From the NCBI GenBank assembly GCA_020425485.1, contig JAGQRL010000137.1:1-6374 (forward strand): DNA of 6,374 bases, read 5' to 3'. Made by a program: the position numbers and the translations under genes. This document shows positions 1-5,786 of this stretch, in pieces (the first letter of the stretch is position 1; every line of letters begins with the position of its first letter). The notes under the pieces are model-generated. The model was not told the DNA's origin and ran no database searches. It saw nothing but the letters and a program-made list of their open reading frames with translations. Origin of the DNA: Rhodospirillaceae bacterium (lineage in GTDB: Bacteria > Pseudomonadota > Alphaproteobacteria > DSM-16000 > Inquilinaceae).

Positions 1-234
1 CGCGGCTTCGCCTGGTTCGACACCGGCACCCATGACAGCCTGGTGGAGGCCGCCTTCTTCGTGCAGACGCTGGCCAACCGCCAGGGCCAGCGCATGGCGG
101 TGCCGGAGGAGATCGCCTTCTACCAGGGCTGGATTGACCGCGCGCAGCTCGTCGAACGGGGCGAGGCGCTGGCCAAGAGCGGTTACGGCGCCTACCTGCT
201 GGCCGTGGCCGCCGAAGCGGCGGAGGCGGAGTAG
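1..234 (+). CDS. rmlA: Glucose-1-phosphate thymidylyltransferase, C-terminal end (partial)
   Basis: This is the last 77 codons of a gene that begins left of the window. RmlA joins dTTP and glucose-1-phosphate to make dTDP-glucose, the first step of the dTDP-L-rhamnose pathway, in the cytoplasm. The visible part opens with the RmlA signature WFDTGTHDSLVEAAFFVQT, followed by NRQG and VPEEIAFYQGWI, and ends with the usual KSGYGAYLL segment near the C-terminus. The final residues (AVAAEAAEAE) form a short Ala/Glu extension beyond that segment. The nucleotidyl-binding and catalytic N-terminal domain lies outside the window, so activity cannot be judged. The gene converges on the aquaporin gene downstream. 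Its position suggests that a rhamnose or cell-surface polysaccharide cluster lies to the left. The family assignment rests on recognised sequence and is strong. Confidence 0.93.
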   Translation, partial: RGFAWFDTGTHDSLVEAAFFVQTLANRQGQRMAVPEEIAFYQGWIDRAQLVERGEALAKSGYGAYLLAVAAEAAEAE

Positions 235-245
235 GCGGCTCCGCC
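225..245 (+). terminator. Small hairpin across the rmlA stop codon
   Basis: GGCGGAG (225-231) and CTCCGCC (239-245) are perfect reverse complements around a seven-base loop that contains the TAG stop. No T-run follows, so it is not a classical intrinsic terminator. It may only mark the transcript end or be a chance effect of high GC. The stem is seen directly; the role is a guess. Confidence 0.25.
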
Positions 246-280
246 CAGCGCCTGTTGAGATGGGGCTGCGCCGGCCCACT

Positions 281-331
281 CCCCCTCCCGGCCACCCAGT
301 CCATTGTCAATACTGGATGACCGGCAGGGGG
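281..331 (-). terminator. Long imperfect palindrome between convergent rmlA and aquaporin genes
   Basis: Arm 281-300 and arm 312-331 are reverse complements at 17 of 20 positions around an 11-base centre. The centre itself holds ATTG-T-CAAT (303-311). Read as minus-strand RNA, downstream of the aquaporin stop, two of the three mismatches become G-U wobbles, so 19 of 20 positions can pair. This favours a role at the 3' end of the aquaporin transcript. There is no T-tract, so it may be a transcript-end stabiliser, a Rho-associated hairpin or a dispersed palindromic repeat rather than an intrinsic terminator. Confidence 0.4.
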
Positions 332-356
332 TGCGGGCCGGGCCCTGAGGCCGACC

Positions 357-1259
357 CTACGGTGCTGCGGGCTCGCCCACGGGCGGTGCCGGGCGGTCGT
401 GCCCGTGATCGTGGCCATGGTCGTGCCCGTGATCATGCCCATGGTCATGGCTGTCTTCGCCCGGCGCATAGCCGCAGTGGATGCAGCGATAGCGCATGTC
501 GTGGTTCAGCTTGGCACAGCCGTGGGCGTGCTCGGTCTGCACCAGCCGGTAGACTTCCACGGCCACCAGCGCCCCCAGCACCGGGGCGGCGAAATAGAGC
601 CACAGGGCCGACAGGTCGTGGGCCGGCAAGGCCGAAGCGAAGCTGCGCGCCGGGTTGATGCTCATCCCCGACAGGGGCACGAACAGGGCGATATAGGCCG
701 CGATCAGGCCGCCCACCATAAGCCCGGTGAACGCCGTCAGGCGGCGGACGCCCAGGGCCACCGCGATGGTGAGCATCAGGCCGAAGGCCATCGCCGTTTC
801 CACCGCAAAGGCGATGGAGATGCCCGGCGCCCCCGGCTCGGTGATGATGAAGTGCACCGGCGGGTCGGCGAACATGTGGCCCATCACCGCCCACACCAGG
901 CCCACCCCCAGCAGGCCGCCGATGAACTGGGCGAGGATGTAGAACGCGGCGTCGATCGGGTCGATCCGGCCGAGCCGAAGGAAGCCCAGGGTGACCGCCG
1001 GGTTGATATGGGCGCCGGATCGTTTGCCCCACGGCGAATAGACGATGGCGATGGCGGTGCAGCCCATCACCAGCGCCATCAGCAGGCGCCGCACGATCGG
1101 CTCCGGAAGGGCCTGGTGGACCGGCGAGCCGGGCGCTTCCAACAGGGTGGCGAACACCCCGGCGGAGAGCAGCAGCGTGCCGAGGCCCCAGGCCTCCATC
1201 AGGTATTCCGGCCAGTTGGCGCGCACGGCACGGCCGATGGTAAGCCGATCATCGGGCAC
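357..1259 (-). CDS. Aquaporin/MIP-family channel with His-rich, CxxC-containing C-terminal tail
   Basis: This is an inner-membrane channel of the major intrinsic protein family, predicted at 300 residues, for passive flux of water or small neutral solutes. Both half-helix motifs are present: SGAHINPAVT (NPA at 86-88) and SGMSINPARS (NPA at 202-204, with the selectivity Arg at 205). About six membrane segments lie near 22-44, 58-77, 103-126, 148-170, 178-196 and 217-240. The GTG start at 1259 is chosen because AGGAG (1267-1271) sits seven bases upstream; an upstream in-frame GTG at 1391 would add 44 residues unlike the family. By position, the aromatic/arginine filter appears to be about G66/I190/M199/R205, which matches neither AqpZ nor glycerol facilitators, so the substrate is open. 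After the last helix come C248, H253, C259-x-x-C262 and a run of alternating His with Asp or Gly (271-288), suggesting metal binding. The family call is firm; the tail's role is inferred. No ars gene or other partner is visible. Confidence 0.9.
   Translation of the reverse strand: MPDDRLTIGRAVRANWPEYLMEAWGLGTLLLSAGVFATLLEAPGSPVHQALPEPIVRRLLMALVMGCTAIAIVYSPWGKRSGAHINPAVTLGFLRLGRIDPIDAAFYILAQFIGGLLGVGLVWAVMGHMFADPPVHFIITEPGAPGISIAFAVETAMAFGLMLTIAVALGVRRLTAFTGLMVGGLIAAYIALFVPLSGMSINPARSFASALPAHDLSALWLYFAAPVLGALVAVEVYRLVQTEHAHGCAKLNHDMRYRCIHCGYAPGEDSHDHGHDHGHDHGHDHGHDRPAPPVGEPAAP
395..450 (-). repeat. 24-base repeat encoding the aquaporin histidine tail
   Basis: The 16-mer GGTCGTGCCCGTGATC occurs at 395-410 and again at 419-434, giving a 24-base period that continues partially from 443. 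Each unit encodes eight residues of the His-Asp-His-Gly pattern. The repeat is in frame and lies wholly within the coding region, so it can change tail length by whole eight-residue steps. Confidence 0.7.
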
Positions 1260-1266
1260 GGTCGGT

Positions 1267-1271
1267 CTCCT
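1267..1271 (-). promoter_or_regulatory. Ribosome binding site that sets the aquaporin start
   Basis: On the minus strand this reads AGGAG, seven bases before the GTG at 1259. It is the reason for choosing GTG at 1259 over the longer open frame beginning at 1391, which has no comparable site and adds a basic, low-complexity N-terminus. Confidence 0.75.
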
Positions 1272-1455
1272 GAACCTCGTTGTCGTCAAGCGGTACCGGT
1301 TCGCCGTCCCCCGCCCGGTCGGGATGCGACTGCGGGAAGGGGCTGCAGGAAGGCGGCGGCCAGATGAACAGGTGATCCCGGATCGGTTCACAAGTGGTGA
1401 AAGCCGCCCGGGAATGGATCTGTGCCGGCAAGGCGGGATGTCGATCTGCCGACAG

Positions 1456-1576
1456 GTCCCGGCCGGCTGGCGATCGCAGGGGCGCGAACCCCGGCTTCCT
1501 GTGTGGCGCGCAGACCGGGGTCATCACCGGCCAGAACCTGCTGCTGGACGGCTGCATGTTCCCGGGGACGATGTAA
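1456..1576 (+). pseudogene. C-terminal relic of a short-chain dehydrogenase/reductase, frameshifted
   Basis: The segment 1487-1576 reads NPGFLCGAQTGVITGQNLLL followed by DGCMFPGTM and a TAA stop. This matches the C-terminal end of bacterial SDR proteins of the 3-oxoacyl-ACP-reductase type (FLCS-x-x-A-G-Y-ITGQ-x-LL-DGG, ending PGT). In another frame just upstream, VPAG (1456-1467) matches the family's conserved IPAG, which normally precedes FLC by about 13 residues. Here the gap is 28 bases rather than about 39, consistent with a loss of roughly 11 bases and a frame change. The usual DGG has become DGC. No Rossmann GxxxGxG motif or catalytic Tyr-x-x-x-Lys is found upstream; the aquaporin gene occupies that space. 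I read it as the dead remnant of a gene truncated by rearrangement. The motif match is from memory of the family. Confidence 0.65.
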
Positions 1577-1704
1577 GCGGTGATTGCGCGCAACTGGGTC
1601 GCGATCAGATCGATTTGGTCCGGGTTGGCCCGACTATCCACGGACCGACAAGGACGTTCCGGCGTTCAATAAGAAGGGTGGCGTTGCAACAGACGTTTGA
1701 GGCT

Positions 1705-2388
1705 TCACGAGTGCTTCCGGAAAACAATCTCCGTGTATTCTGCTTGATCGATGACGCCATAGTCTCGATGAAATTTTGGCATTGTTTCAATGTTTGTCCC
1801 TGGAAATAGGATCGCTTGGTAATTTTGGCCAAAAGAAGTCTCTAGGAGTCGGTAGTTGGCATTCATTAGGACCATCAGCCCGCCTCCGTTGAGCCGTTTG
1901 TCCAATCCAGACACGATGCTTTCGAACTCAGAAAAAGGAAATTTTGTTTCAAGCCATGCACCAAACCCTTGCAGAGTACTCAAGCGATGTTCCGAACTCG
2001 CCATACGACTGACCCACTCAGGTTTTGGGATATATTGAGTTTGTATCTCAAATAGAACAGACATACAACAAATCATGTCAAAATGATCGGTGATGCTCCA
2101 GAATTCATCATATGGCGTTATTAGAATATTTGTATCTTCATCACAGGTCTTGCGTGCTTCCTCAATCATTTCAGGGTTTGCATCAGTACCTACTACGATG
2201 GCATCGGGGAAAAGGTCGCGCAGAGTAAGGCATTCCAACCCACTTGAGCAGCCATACGACAGGATGCGCCGGAAGCGCATATCGAAGGCGCATTCTAATG
2301 ATCGGAGTGCCGGGAATAGCCAGCCGTACCGGTTACGTTCTGTATAGGTCTTCTTGATTAGCCTGCGCGGCGGCATCGTGTCTGTCAT
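1705..2388 (-). CDS. Class I SAM-dependent methyltransferase, AT-rich orphan
   Basis: This predicted cytoplasmic protein of 227 residues should transfer a methyl group from S-adenosylmethionine to an unknown acceptor. Motif I is ILSYGCSSGLE (42-52), a GCSxG variant of the glycine loop resembling the CheR-like branch. The next strand ends VVGTDANPEM (65-74), with D69 the likely ribose-binding acid. DMICCMSVLFE (104-114) fits the following strand, and NGGGLMVLMNANYRL (167-181) resembles the usual 'last strand' region. No membrane segment or signal peptide is evident. ATG at 2388 is chosen because AAGGAG (2395-2400) lies six bases upstream; an in-frame GTG at 2391 would leave only three. The gene is far more AT-rich than both flanks and uses many A/T-ending codons, which suggests lateral acquisition. 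The acceptor cannot be inferred: the neighbours are a decayed dehydrogenase and a sugar transporter, although rmlA further left hints at surface polysaccharide modification. The methyltransferase fold is well supported; the specificity is unknown. Confidence 0.85.
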   Translation of the reverse strand: MTDTMPPRRLIKKTYTERNRYGWLFPALRSLECAFDMRFRRILSYGCSSGLECLTLRDLFPDAIVVGTDANPEMIEEARKTCDEDTNILITPYDEFWSITDHFDMICCMSVLFEIQTQYIPKPEWVSRMASSEHRLSTLQGFGAWLETKFPFSEFESIVSGLDKRLNGGGLMVLMNANYRLLETSFGQNYQAILFPGTNIETMPKFHRDYGVIDQAEYTEIVFRKHS

Positions 2389-2394
2389 CACAGG

Positions 2395-2400
2395 CTCCTT
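2395..2400 (-). promoter_or_regulatory. Ribosome binding site of the methyltransferase gene
   Basis: It reads AAGGAG on the minus strand, six bases before ATG 2388 and only three before GTG 2391. The spacing favours the ATG as the start. Confidence 0.7.
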
Positions 2401-2492
2401 CTAGGATTGGGCACTCGTAAGACAGATCTGGCACGCTCGCAACGGCGAGAGGGCAACGCCCATGGTCCCACGCACGCAGTGCCTCCCGGTGA

Positions 2493-2505
2493 GTAGCGGC
2501 GCTAC
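2493..2505. repeat. Perfect 13-base palindrome GTAGCGGCGCTAC
   Basis: GTAGCG and CGCTAC flank a single central G, about 105 bases upstream of the methyltransferase start and 178 bases before gtsA. It could be an operator half-site pair, but only one copy is seen. Confidence 0.3.
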
Positions 2506-2591
2506 GGTCTCAACAGGCGCGCCGAATGCAGCGCCCGGTCCCAGTCGAGGGCCTGCGGCCGCACCGCATACCGGGCAATTCCGCCGTCGTT

Positions 2592-2650
2592 CTGACCGGC
2601 CCTTTGGGCTATCGTTCCCCCTGACCGGTCCGCGCAGAGAGACCGGACCG
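2592..2650. promoter_or_regulatory. Repeated GACCGG motifs, possible operator of the gts operon
   Basis: CTGACCGGCCC (2592-2602) and CTGACCGGTCC (2621-2631) form an 11-base direct repeat with one difference. GAGACCGGACC (2639-2649) is a third, weaker copy. CGGTCCG (2626-2632) and CGGACCG (2644-2650) are also a perfect inverted repeat with 11 bases between. GACCGGTC (2623-2630) is itself palindromic. The cluster ends 32 bases before the gtsA ATG, so it could overlap the promoter or 5' leader and bind a sugar-responsive repressor. No regulator gene is in the window. Confidence 0.4.
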
Positions 2651-2682
2651 AACAAGCAATGATCCGTGGGAGGGATCGCACC

Positions 2683-3933
2683 ATGAATAGGCTGAAAGGC
2701 ACCCTTATTGCGTCCGCCGCCCTGGGTCTGGCTGCGGTGGCGCCGGCCCATGCGCAGACCGCCGAAGTGCTGCACTATTGGACGTCCGGCGGCGAGGCGG
2801 CGGCCGTGGCCTCGCTGCGCGAAGCCTTTGAGGCGGCGGGCGGTACCTGGATCGATTCGCCCATCGCCGGTGGCGGTGGCGACGCCCAGGCGACCGTGCT
2901 GCGCTCGCGCGTGCTGGCGGGCGACCCGCCGACCGCCGTGCAGATCAAAGGGCCGAACATCCAGGAATGGGCGGAAGCCGGCGCGCTGGCCAATCTGGAC
3001 GAGGTGGCCGCCGCGGAGGGCTGGGACGACATCCTGCCGCCGCTGCTGCGCGAGATCGTTACCTACGAGGACCACTACGTCGCCGTGCCGGTGAACATCC
3101 ACCGGGTCAACTGGATGTGGATCAACCCCGAACTGCTGGCCCAGGTGGACGCCGAAGTGCCCACCACGTGGGAGGAGTTCAACGAGGTCGCCACGCGTCT
3201 GCAGGACGCCGGCATCACCCCGCTGGCCCATGGCGGCCAGCCCTGGCAGGACGCCACTGTGTTTGAAACGGTGGTGCTGGGCATCGGCGGGCCGGACTTC
3301 TACCGCGCGGCACTGGTGGACCTGGACCCCGAAGCGCTGACCAGCGACACCATGATCGAGGTGTTCGACGAGATGCGCATCCTGCGCGGCTTCGTCGATC
3401 CCAACTTCCCCGGGCGCGACTGGAACCTGGCCACCCGCATGGTGATGAACGGGGAGGCCGCCTTCCAGATCATGGGCGACTGGGCCAAGGGCGAGTTCGC
3501 CGCCGCCGGGCTGGAGCCGGGCACGGACTATGTGTGCGCGCCGACGCCGGGGGCCAGCGGCTACATCCTGAATTCCGACAGCTTCGCCTTCTTCAACGTG
3601 GAGGGCGAGGACCGGATCGCCGGCCAGAACCTGCTGGCCAGCCTGATCCTGGGGCCGGACTTCCAGGAAACCTTCAACCTGCTGAAGGGCTCCATCCCCG
3701 CGCGCAACGACATCGACATGTCGGGCTTCGATGCCTGTGCCCAGCGTTCGGCCGAAGATCTGGCCGCCGCGGTGGCGGAGGACAGCCTGGTGCCCAGCAT
3801 GGCGCATGAGATCGCCATCCCGCGGGCGGCGCGCGGCGCCTTTCTCGACGTGGTGACGGAACATTTCAACTCCGACATGTCGTCGGAAGAGGCGGTGGAA
3901 CGCCTGCTGGACGAGGTTGAACTGGCCCAGTAG
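2683..3933 (+). CDS. gtsA: Periplasmic sugar (glucose-type) ABC transporter substrate-binding protein
   Basis: This 416-residue protein binds sugar in the periplasm and delivers it to the GtsBC permease. The start at ATG 2683 is set by GGGAGGG (2668-2674) eight bases upstream and by a clean signal peptide, with basic MNRLK, a hydrophobic stretch and likely cleavage after AHA (22-24). An ATG at 2659 would put eight residues before the signal. The mature protein follows Pseudomonas GtsA closely as I recall it: HYWTSGGE (31-38), GGGG (63-66), QIKGPNIQEWAE (87-98), PVNIHRVNWMWINPE (136-150), LAHGGQPWQD (181-190), MGDWAKGE (264-271) and KGSIPARND (335-343). Cys285 and Cys352 match a conserved pair and may form a disulfide. 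Length is normal for the family. It is the first gene of a four-gene operon with gtsB 23 bases downstream. Glucose or a similar aldohexose is the likely ligand by family, not proven. The protein is rich in Asp and Glu. Confidence 0.94.
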   Translation: MNRLKGTLIASAALGLAAVAPAHAQTAEVLHYWTSGGEAAAVASLREAFEAAGGTWIDSPIAGGGGDAQATVLRSRVLAGDPPTAVQIKGPNIQEWAEAGALANLDEVAAAEGWDDILPPLLREIVTYEDHYVAVPVNIHRVNWMWINPELLAQVDAEVPTTWEEFNEVATRLQDAGITPLAHGGQPWQDATVFETVVLGIGGPDFYRAALVDLDPEALTSDTMIEVFDEMRILRGFVDPNFPGRDWNLATRMVMNGEAAFQIMGDWAKGEFAAAGLEPGTDYVCAPTPGASGYILNSDSFAFFNVEGEDRIAGQNLLASLILGPDFQETFNLLKGSIPARNDIDMSGFDACAQRSAEDLAAAVAEDSLVPSMAHEIAIPRAARGAFLDVVTEHFNSDMSSEEAVERLLDEVELAQ

Positions 3934-3956
3934 GGCTGGCTGGGATCGCCTGCGGC

Positions 3957-4895
3957 ATGCGCCGTCATGCCCATATGCCCGAGGACCGGGCCGCGGCCGC
4001 TTCCGGCGGCGTGGCCCGGTTCACCGGCTGGCTGCAGCGCCACCTGCCGAAGATCGTGGTGGCGCCGTCCTTCCTCGCGGCCCTGGTGTTCTTCTACGGC
4101 TTCATCATCTGGACGGCGTACATCTCGCTGACCGGCTCGCGCATGCTGCCGGACTACGAGATCGAGGGCTTCGACAACTACGTGAACATCTGGCGGCTCA
4201 GCCGTTGGAACACCGCGGTGGAGAACCTCGCCATCTTCGGCATCCTCTTCATCGGGATGTCCATGGTGGTGGGCTGCATCCTGGCGGTGCTGCTGGACCA
4301 GCGCATCCGCGCCGAAGGGGCGCTGCGCACCATCTACCTCTACCCCATGGCGATTTCCTACATCGTCACCGGCACGGCTTGGCGCTGGCTGATGGACCCC
4401 GGCATCGGCATCGAGGCGGCGGTGCGCAACCTGGGCTGGGAGAGTTTCTCGTTCGACTGGATCACCAACCGCGACATGGCGATCTACACCATCGTCATCG
4501 CCGCGGTGTGGCAGGCGTCGGGCTTCGTCATGGCGATGGTGCTGGCGGCCCTGCGCGGGGTGGACCAGGAGATCATCAAGGCCGCCTGGCTGGACGGCGC
4601 CTCGCTGCCGCAGATCTACCGGCGCATCATCATTCCCTCGATCCGCCCGGTGTTCCTGGGCGCCTTCGTCATCCTCATGCACCTGGCCATCAAGACCTTC
4701 GACTTGATCATGGCGATGACCTCCGGCGGGCCGGGCACCGCCACTTCGCTGCCCGCCACCTTCATGTACGACATGGCCTTCCAGCGCGACCGGCTGGACT
4801 TCGCGGCCACCAGTGCGGTGATGATGCTGGTGACGGTTACGGCGATCGTCGTGCCCTATCTCTATTCGGAAATCCGGGCAGGCCGCCGTGACTGA
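3957..4895 (+). CDS. gtsB: Sugar ABC transporter permease (GtsB type)
   Basis: This inner-membrane permease of 312 residues pairs with GtsC to form the sugar channel. Six segments are visible at roughly 34-56, 91-113, 125-143, 175-198, 232-250 and 283-303. The EAA loop that docks the ATPase is AAWLDGASLPQIYRRIIIPS (209-228). Family-typical stretches include VLLDQRIRAEGALRTIYLYP (111-130), IVTGTAWRWLMDPG (136-149) and MAMTSGGPG (252-260), all close to Pseudomonas GtsB as I recall it. The start is uncertain: ATG 3957 has only a weak GGGA (3942-3945) upstream, and ATG 3975 would give 306 residues, nearer the usual length. Translation may be coupled to gtsA, which ends 23 bases earlier. Its stop overlaps the gtsC start. 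Role and family are firm. Confidence 0.93.
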   Translation: MRRHAHMPEDRAAAASGGVARFTGWLQRHLPKIVVAPSFLAALVFFYGFIIWTAYISLTGSRMLPDYEIEGFDNYVNIWRLSRWNTAVENLAIFGILFIGMSMVVGCILAVLLDQRIRAEGALRTIYLYPMAISYIVTGTAWRWLMDPGIGIEAAVRNLGWESFSFDWITNRDMAIYTIVIAAVWQASGFVMAMVLAALRGVDQEIIKAAWLDGASLPQIYRRIIIPSIRPVFLGAFVILMHLAIKTFDLIMAMTSGGPGTATSLPATFMYDMAFQRDRLDFAATSAVMMLVTVTAIVVPYLYSEIRAGRRD

Positions 4896-5775
4896 GCTGG
4901 CCATCCATGGCGGCGCCAACAAGCTGGGCGCCCGGCTGGGGCGGATCGCCATCTACGGCGCCCTGGCGCTGTTCGCGGCCTTCTACCTGCTGCCGCTCGC
5001 CGTGATGGTGATGACCTCGCTGAAGGATTTGGACGATATCCGCTCCAACTCCCTGCTGGCGCTGCCCGAACGGCTCACCACCTTCGCCTGGGGGCATGCC
5101 TGGTCGGATGCGTGCATCGGCACCGAATGCACCGGGCTGGCGCCTTACTTCGTCAACTCGCTGGTGATGGCGATCCCGGCGGTGGCGATCTCCACCTTCC
5201 TCGGCGCGCTCAACGGCTACGCGCTCACCAAATGGCGCTTCCGTGGCGCCAACATCGTCTTCGGGCTGCTGCTGTTCGGATCGTTCATTCCGTTCCAGGT
5301 GGTGATCCTGCCGATGGCGCAGACGCTGGGCTTCCTCGGCCTGTCCAGCAGCGTGGCCGGGCTGGTGCTGGTGCACACGGCCTACGGCATCAACTTCACC
5401 ACCCTGTTCTTCCGCAACTACTACGTCTCCCTGCCCGACGATCTGGTGCGCGCGGCGACGATCGACGGGGCGGGCTTCTTCACGGTGTTCTGGCGGATCG
5501 TCCTGCCGCTGTCGCCCAGCATCATCGTGGTCACGGTGATCTGGCAGTTCACCCAGATCTGGAACGACTTCCTGTTCGGCGCCTCCTTCACCTCGGGCGG
5601 CTCGCAGCCGGTCACGGTGGCGCTCAACAACCTGGTCAACACCACCACGGGCGTTAAGATGTACAACGTGGACATGGCCGCCGCCCTGATCGCCGCGGCG
5701 CCAACCCTGGCCGTCTACGTGATCGCCGGGCGCTACTTCATCCGCGGGCTCACCGCCGGTGCGGTGAAGGGCTAG
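4888..5775 (+). CDS. gtsC: Sugar ABC transporter permease (GtsC type)
   Basis: This second inner-membrane permease of the importer has 295 residues and belongs to the binding-protein-dependent (MalG-like) family. The GTG start at 4888 overlaps the last eight bases of gtsB (GTGACTGA), which points to translational coupling; the local ribosome site is weak. Six segments lie near 20-43, 88-112, 122-142, 150-172, 208-228 and 262-285. The EAA loop is RAATIDGAGFFTVFWRIVLP (188-207). Strong family stretches are FTQIWNDFLFG (221-231), SQPVTVALNNLVNTTTG (239-255), YNVDMAAALIA (259-269) and the C-terminal RYFIRGLTAGAVKG (282-295), nearly the same as Pseudomonas GtsC from memory. The first periplasmic loop carries a Cys pair (C76, C81) that I do not recall in the Pseudomonas protein. 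Confidence 0.93.
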   Translation: MTELAIHGGANKLGARLGRIAIYGALALFAAFYLLPLAVMVMTSLKDLDDIRSNSLLALPERLTTFAWGHAWSDACIGTECTGLAPYFVNSLVMAIPAVAISTFLGALNGYALTKWRFRGANIVFGLLLFGSFIPFQVVILPMAQTLGFLGLSSSVAGLVLVHTAYGINFTTLFFRNYYVSLPDDLVRAATIDGAGFFTVFWRIVLPLSPSIIVVTVIWQFTQIWNDFLFGASFTSGGSQPVTVALNNLVNTTTGVKMYNVDMAAALIAAAPTLAVYVIAGRYFIRGLTAGAVKG

Positions 5776-5786
5776 GGGGCGGAGCG

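Larger units (their letters stand above)
1260..1704. other. Gene-free stretch with decayed coding fragments
   Basis: This is 445 bases between the start of the aquaporin gene and the end of the methyltransferase gene. It should contain the aquaporin promoter, but I could not find a convincing -35/-10 pair. The middle (about 1456-1576) is a dehydrogenase relic, described separately. Bases 1602-1700 contain a short plus-strand frame that reads like a protein C-terminus (GPGWPDYPRTDKDVPAFNKK, then GGVATDV and TGA at 1698-1700). It is blocked upstream by a stop at 1581-1583 and I do not recognise it. Base composition shifts from GC-rich to AT-richer across the right end. Confidence 0.5.
2401..2682. 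promoter_or_regulatory. Divergent control region between the methyltransferase and gtsA
   Basis: This gene-free stretch should hold the promoters of both neighbours. It returns abruptly to high GC next to the AT-rich methyltransferase. It contains a 13-base palindrome (2493-2505) and a cluster of CTGACCGG-like motifs at 2592-2650. Open frames cross it on both strands, but none has a recognisable product. I could not identify a convincing sigma-70 promoter. Confidence 0.45.

Noticed and set aside
399..1367. Long plus-strand open frame opposite the aquaporin
   Set aside because: It is an antisense shadow of a GC-rich gene with low-complexity Arg/His/Gly composition; the minus-strand frame has clear NPA motifs.
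357..1391. Longer version of the aquaporin starting at 1391
   Set aside because: The extra 44 residues are basic and low in complexity, unlike MIP N-termini, while the GTG at 1259 has AGGAG at ideal spacing.
1249..1641. 130-residue minus-strand frame whose end overlaps the aquaporin start by 11 bases
   Set aside because: Its last 40 residues look somewhat protein-like, but it runs antisense to the SDR relic, has no recognisable domain and no ribosome site that I can see.
1045..1809. 254-residue plus-strand open frame through the gene-free stretch
   Set aside because: It starts antisense inside the aquaporin gene and ends antisense inside the methyltransferase gene; only the SDR fragment within the region resembles a protein family.
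1705..2400. The AT-rich block as an intact insertion sequence
   Set aside because: No transposase motif, no terminal inverted repeats and no flanking target duplication could be found by eye.
2659..2682. Earlier ATG for gtsA at 2659
   Set aside because: It would place eight residues before a complete signal peptide, and the ribosome site GGGAGGG lies inside that extension at correct spacing for 2683.
2401..3864. 487-residue minus-strand open frame opposite gtsA
   Set aside because: It is a shadow caused by high GC at third positions: His/Gly/Arg-rich with no motif, while the plus strand encodes an unmistakable binding protein.
3561..4952. 463-residue minus-strand open frame across gtsA and gtsB
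   Set aside because: It crosses two well-supported genes and has repetitive His/Asp/Gly/Arg composition typical of antisense frames.
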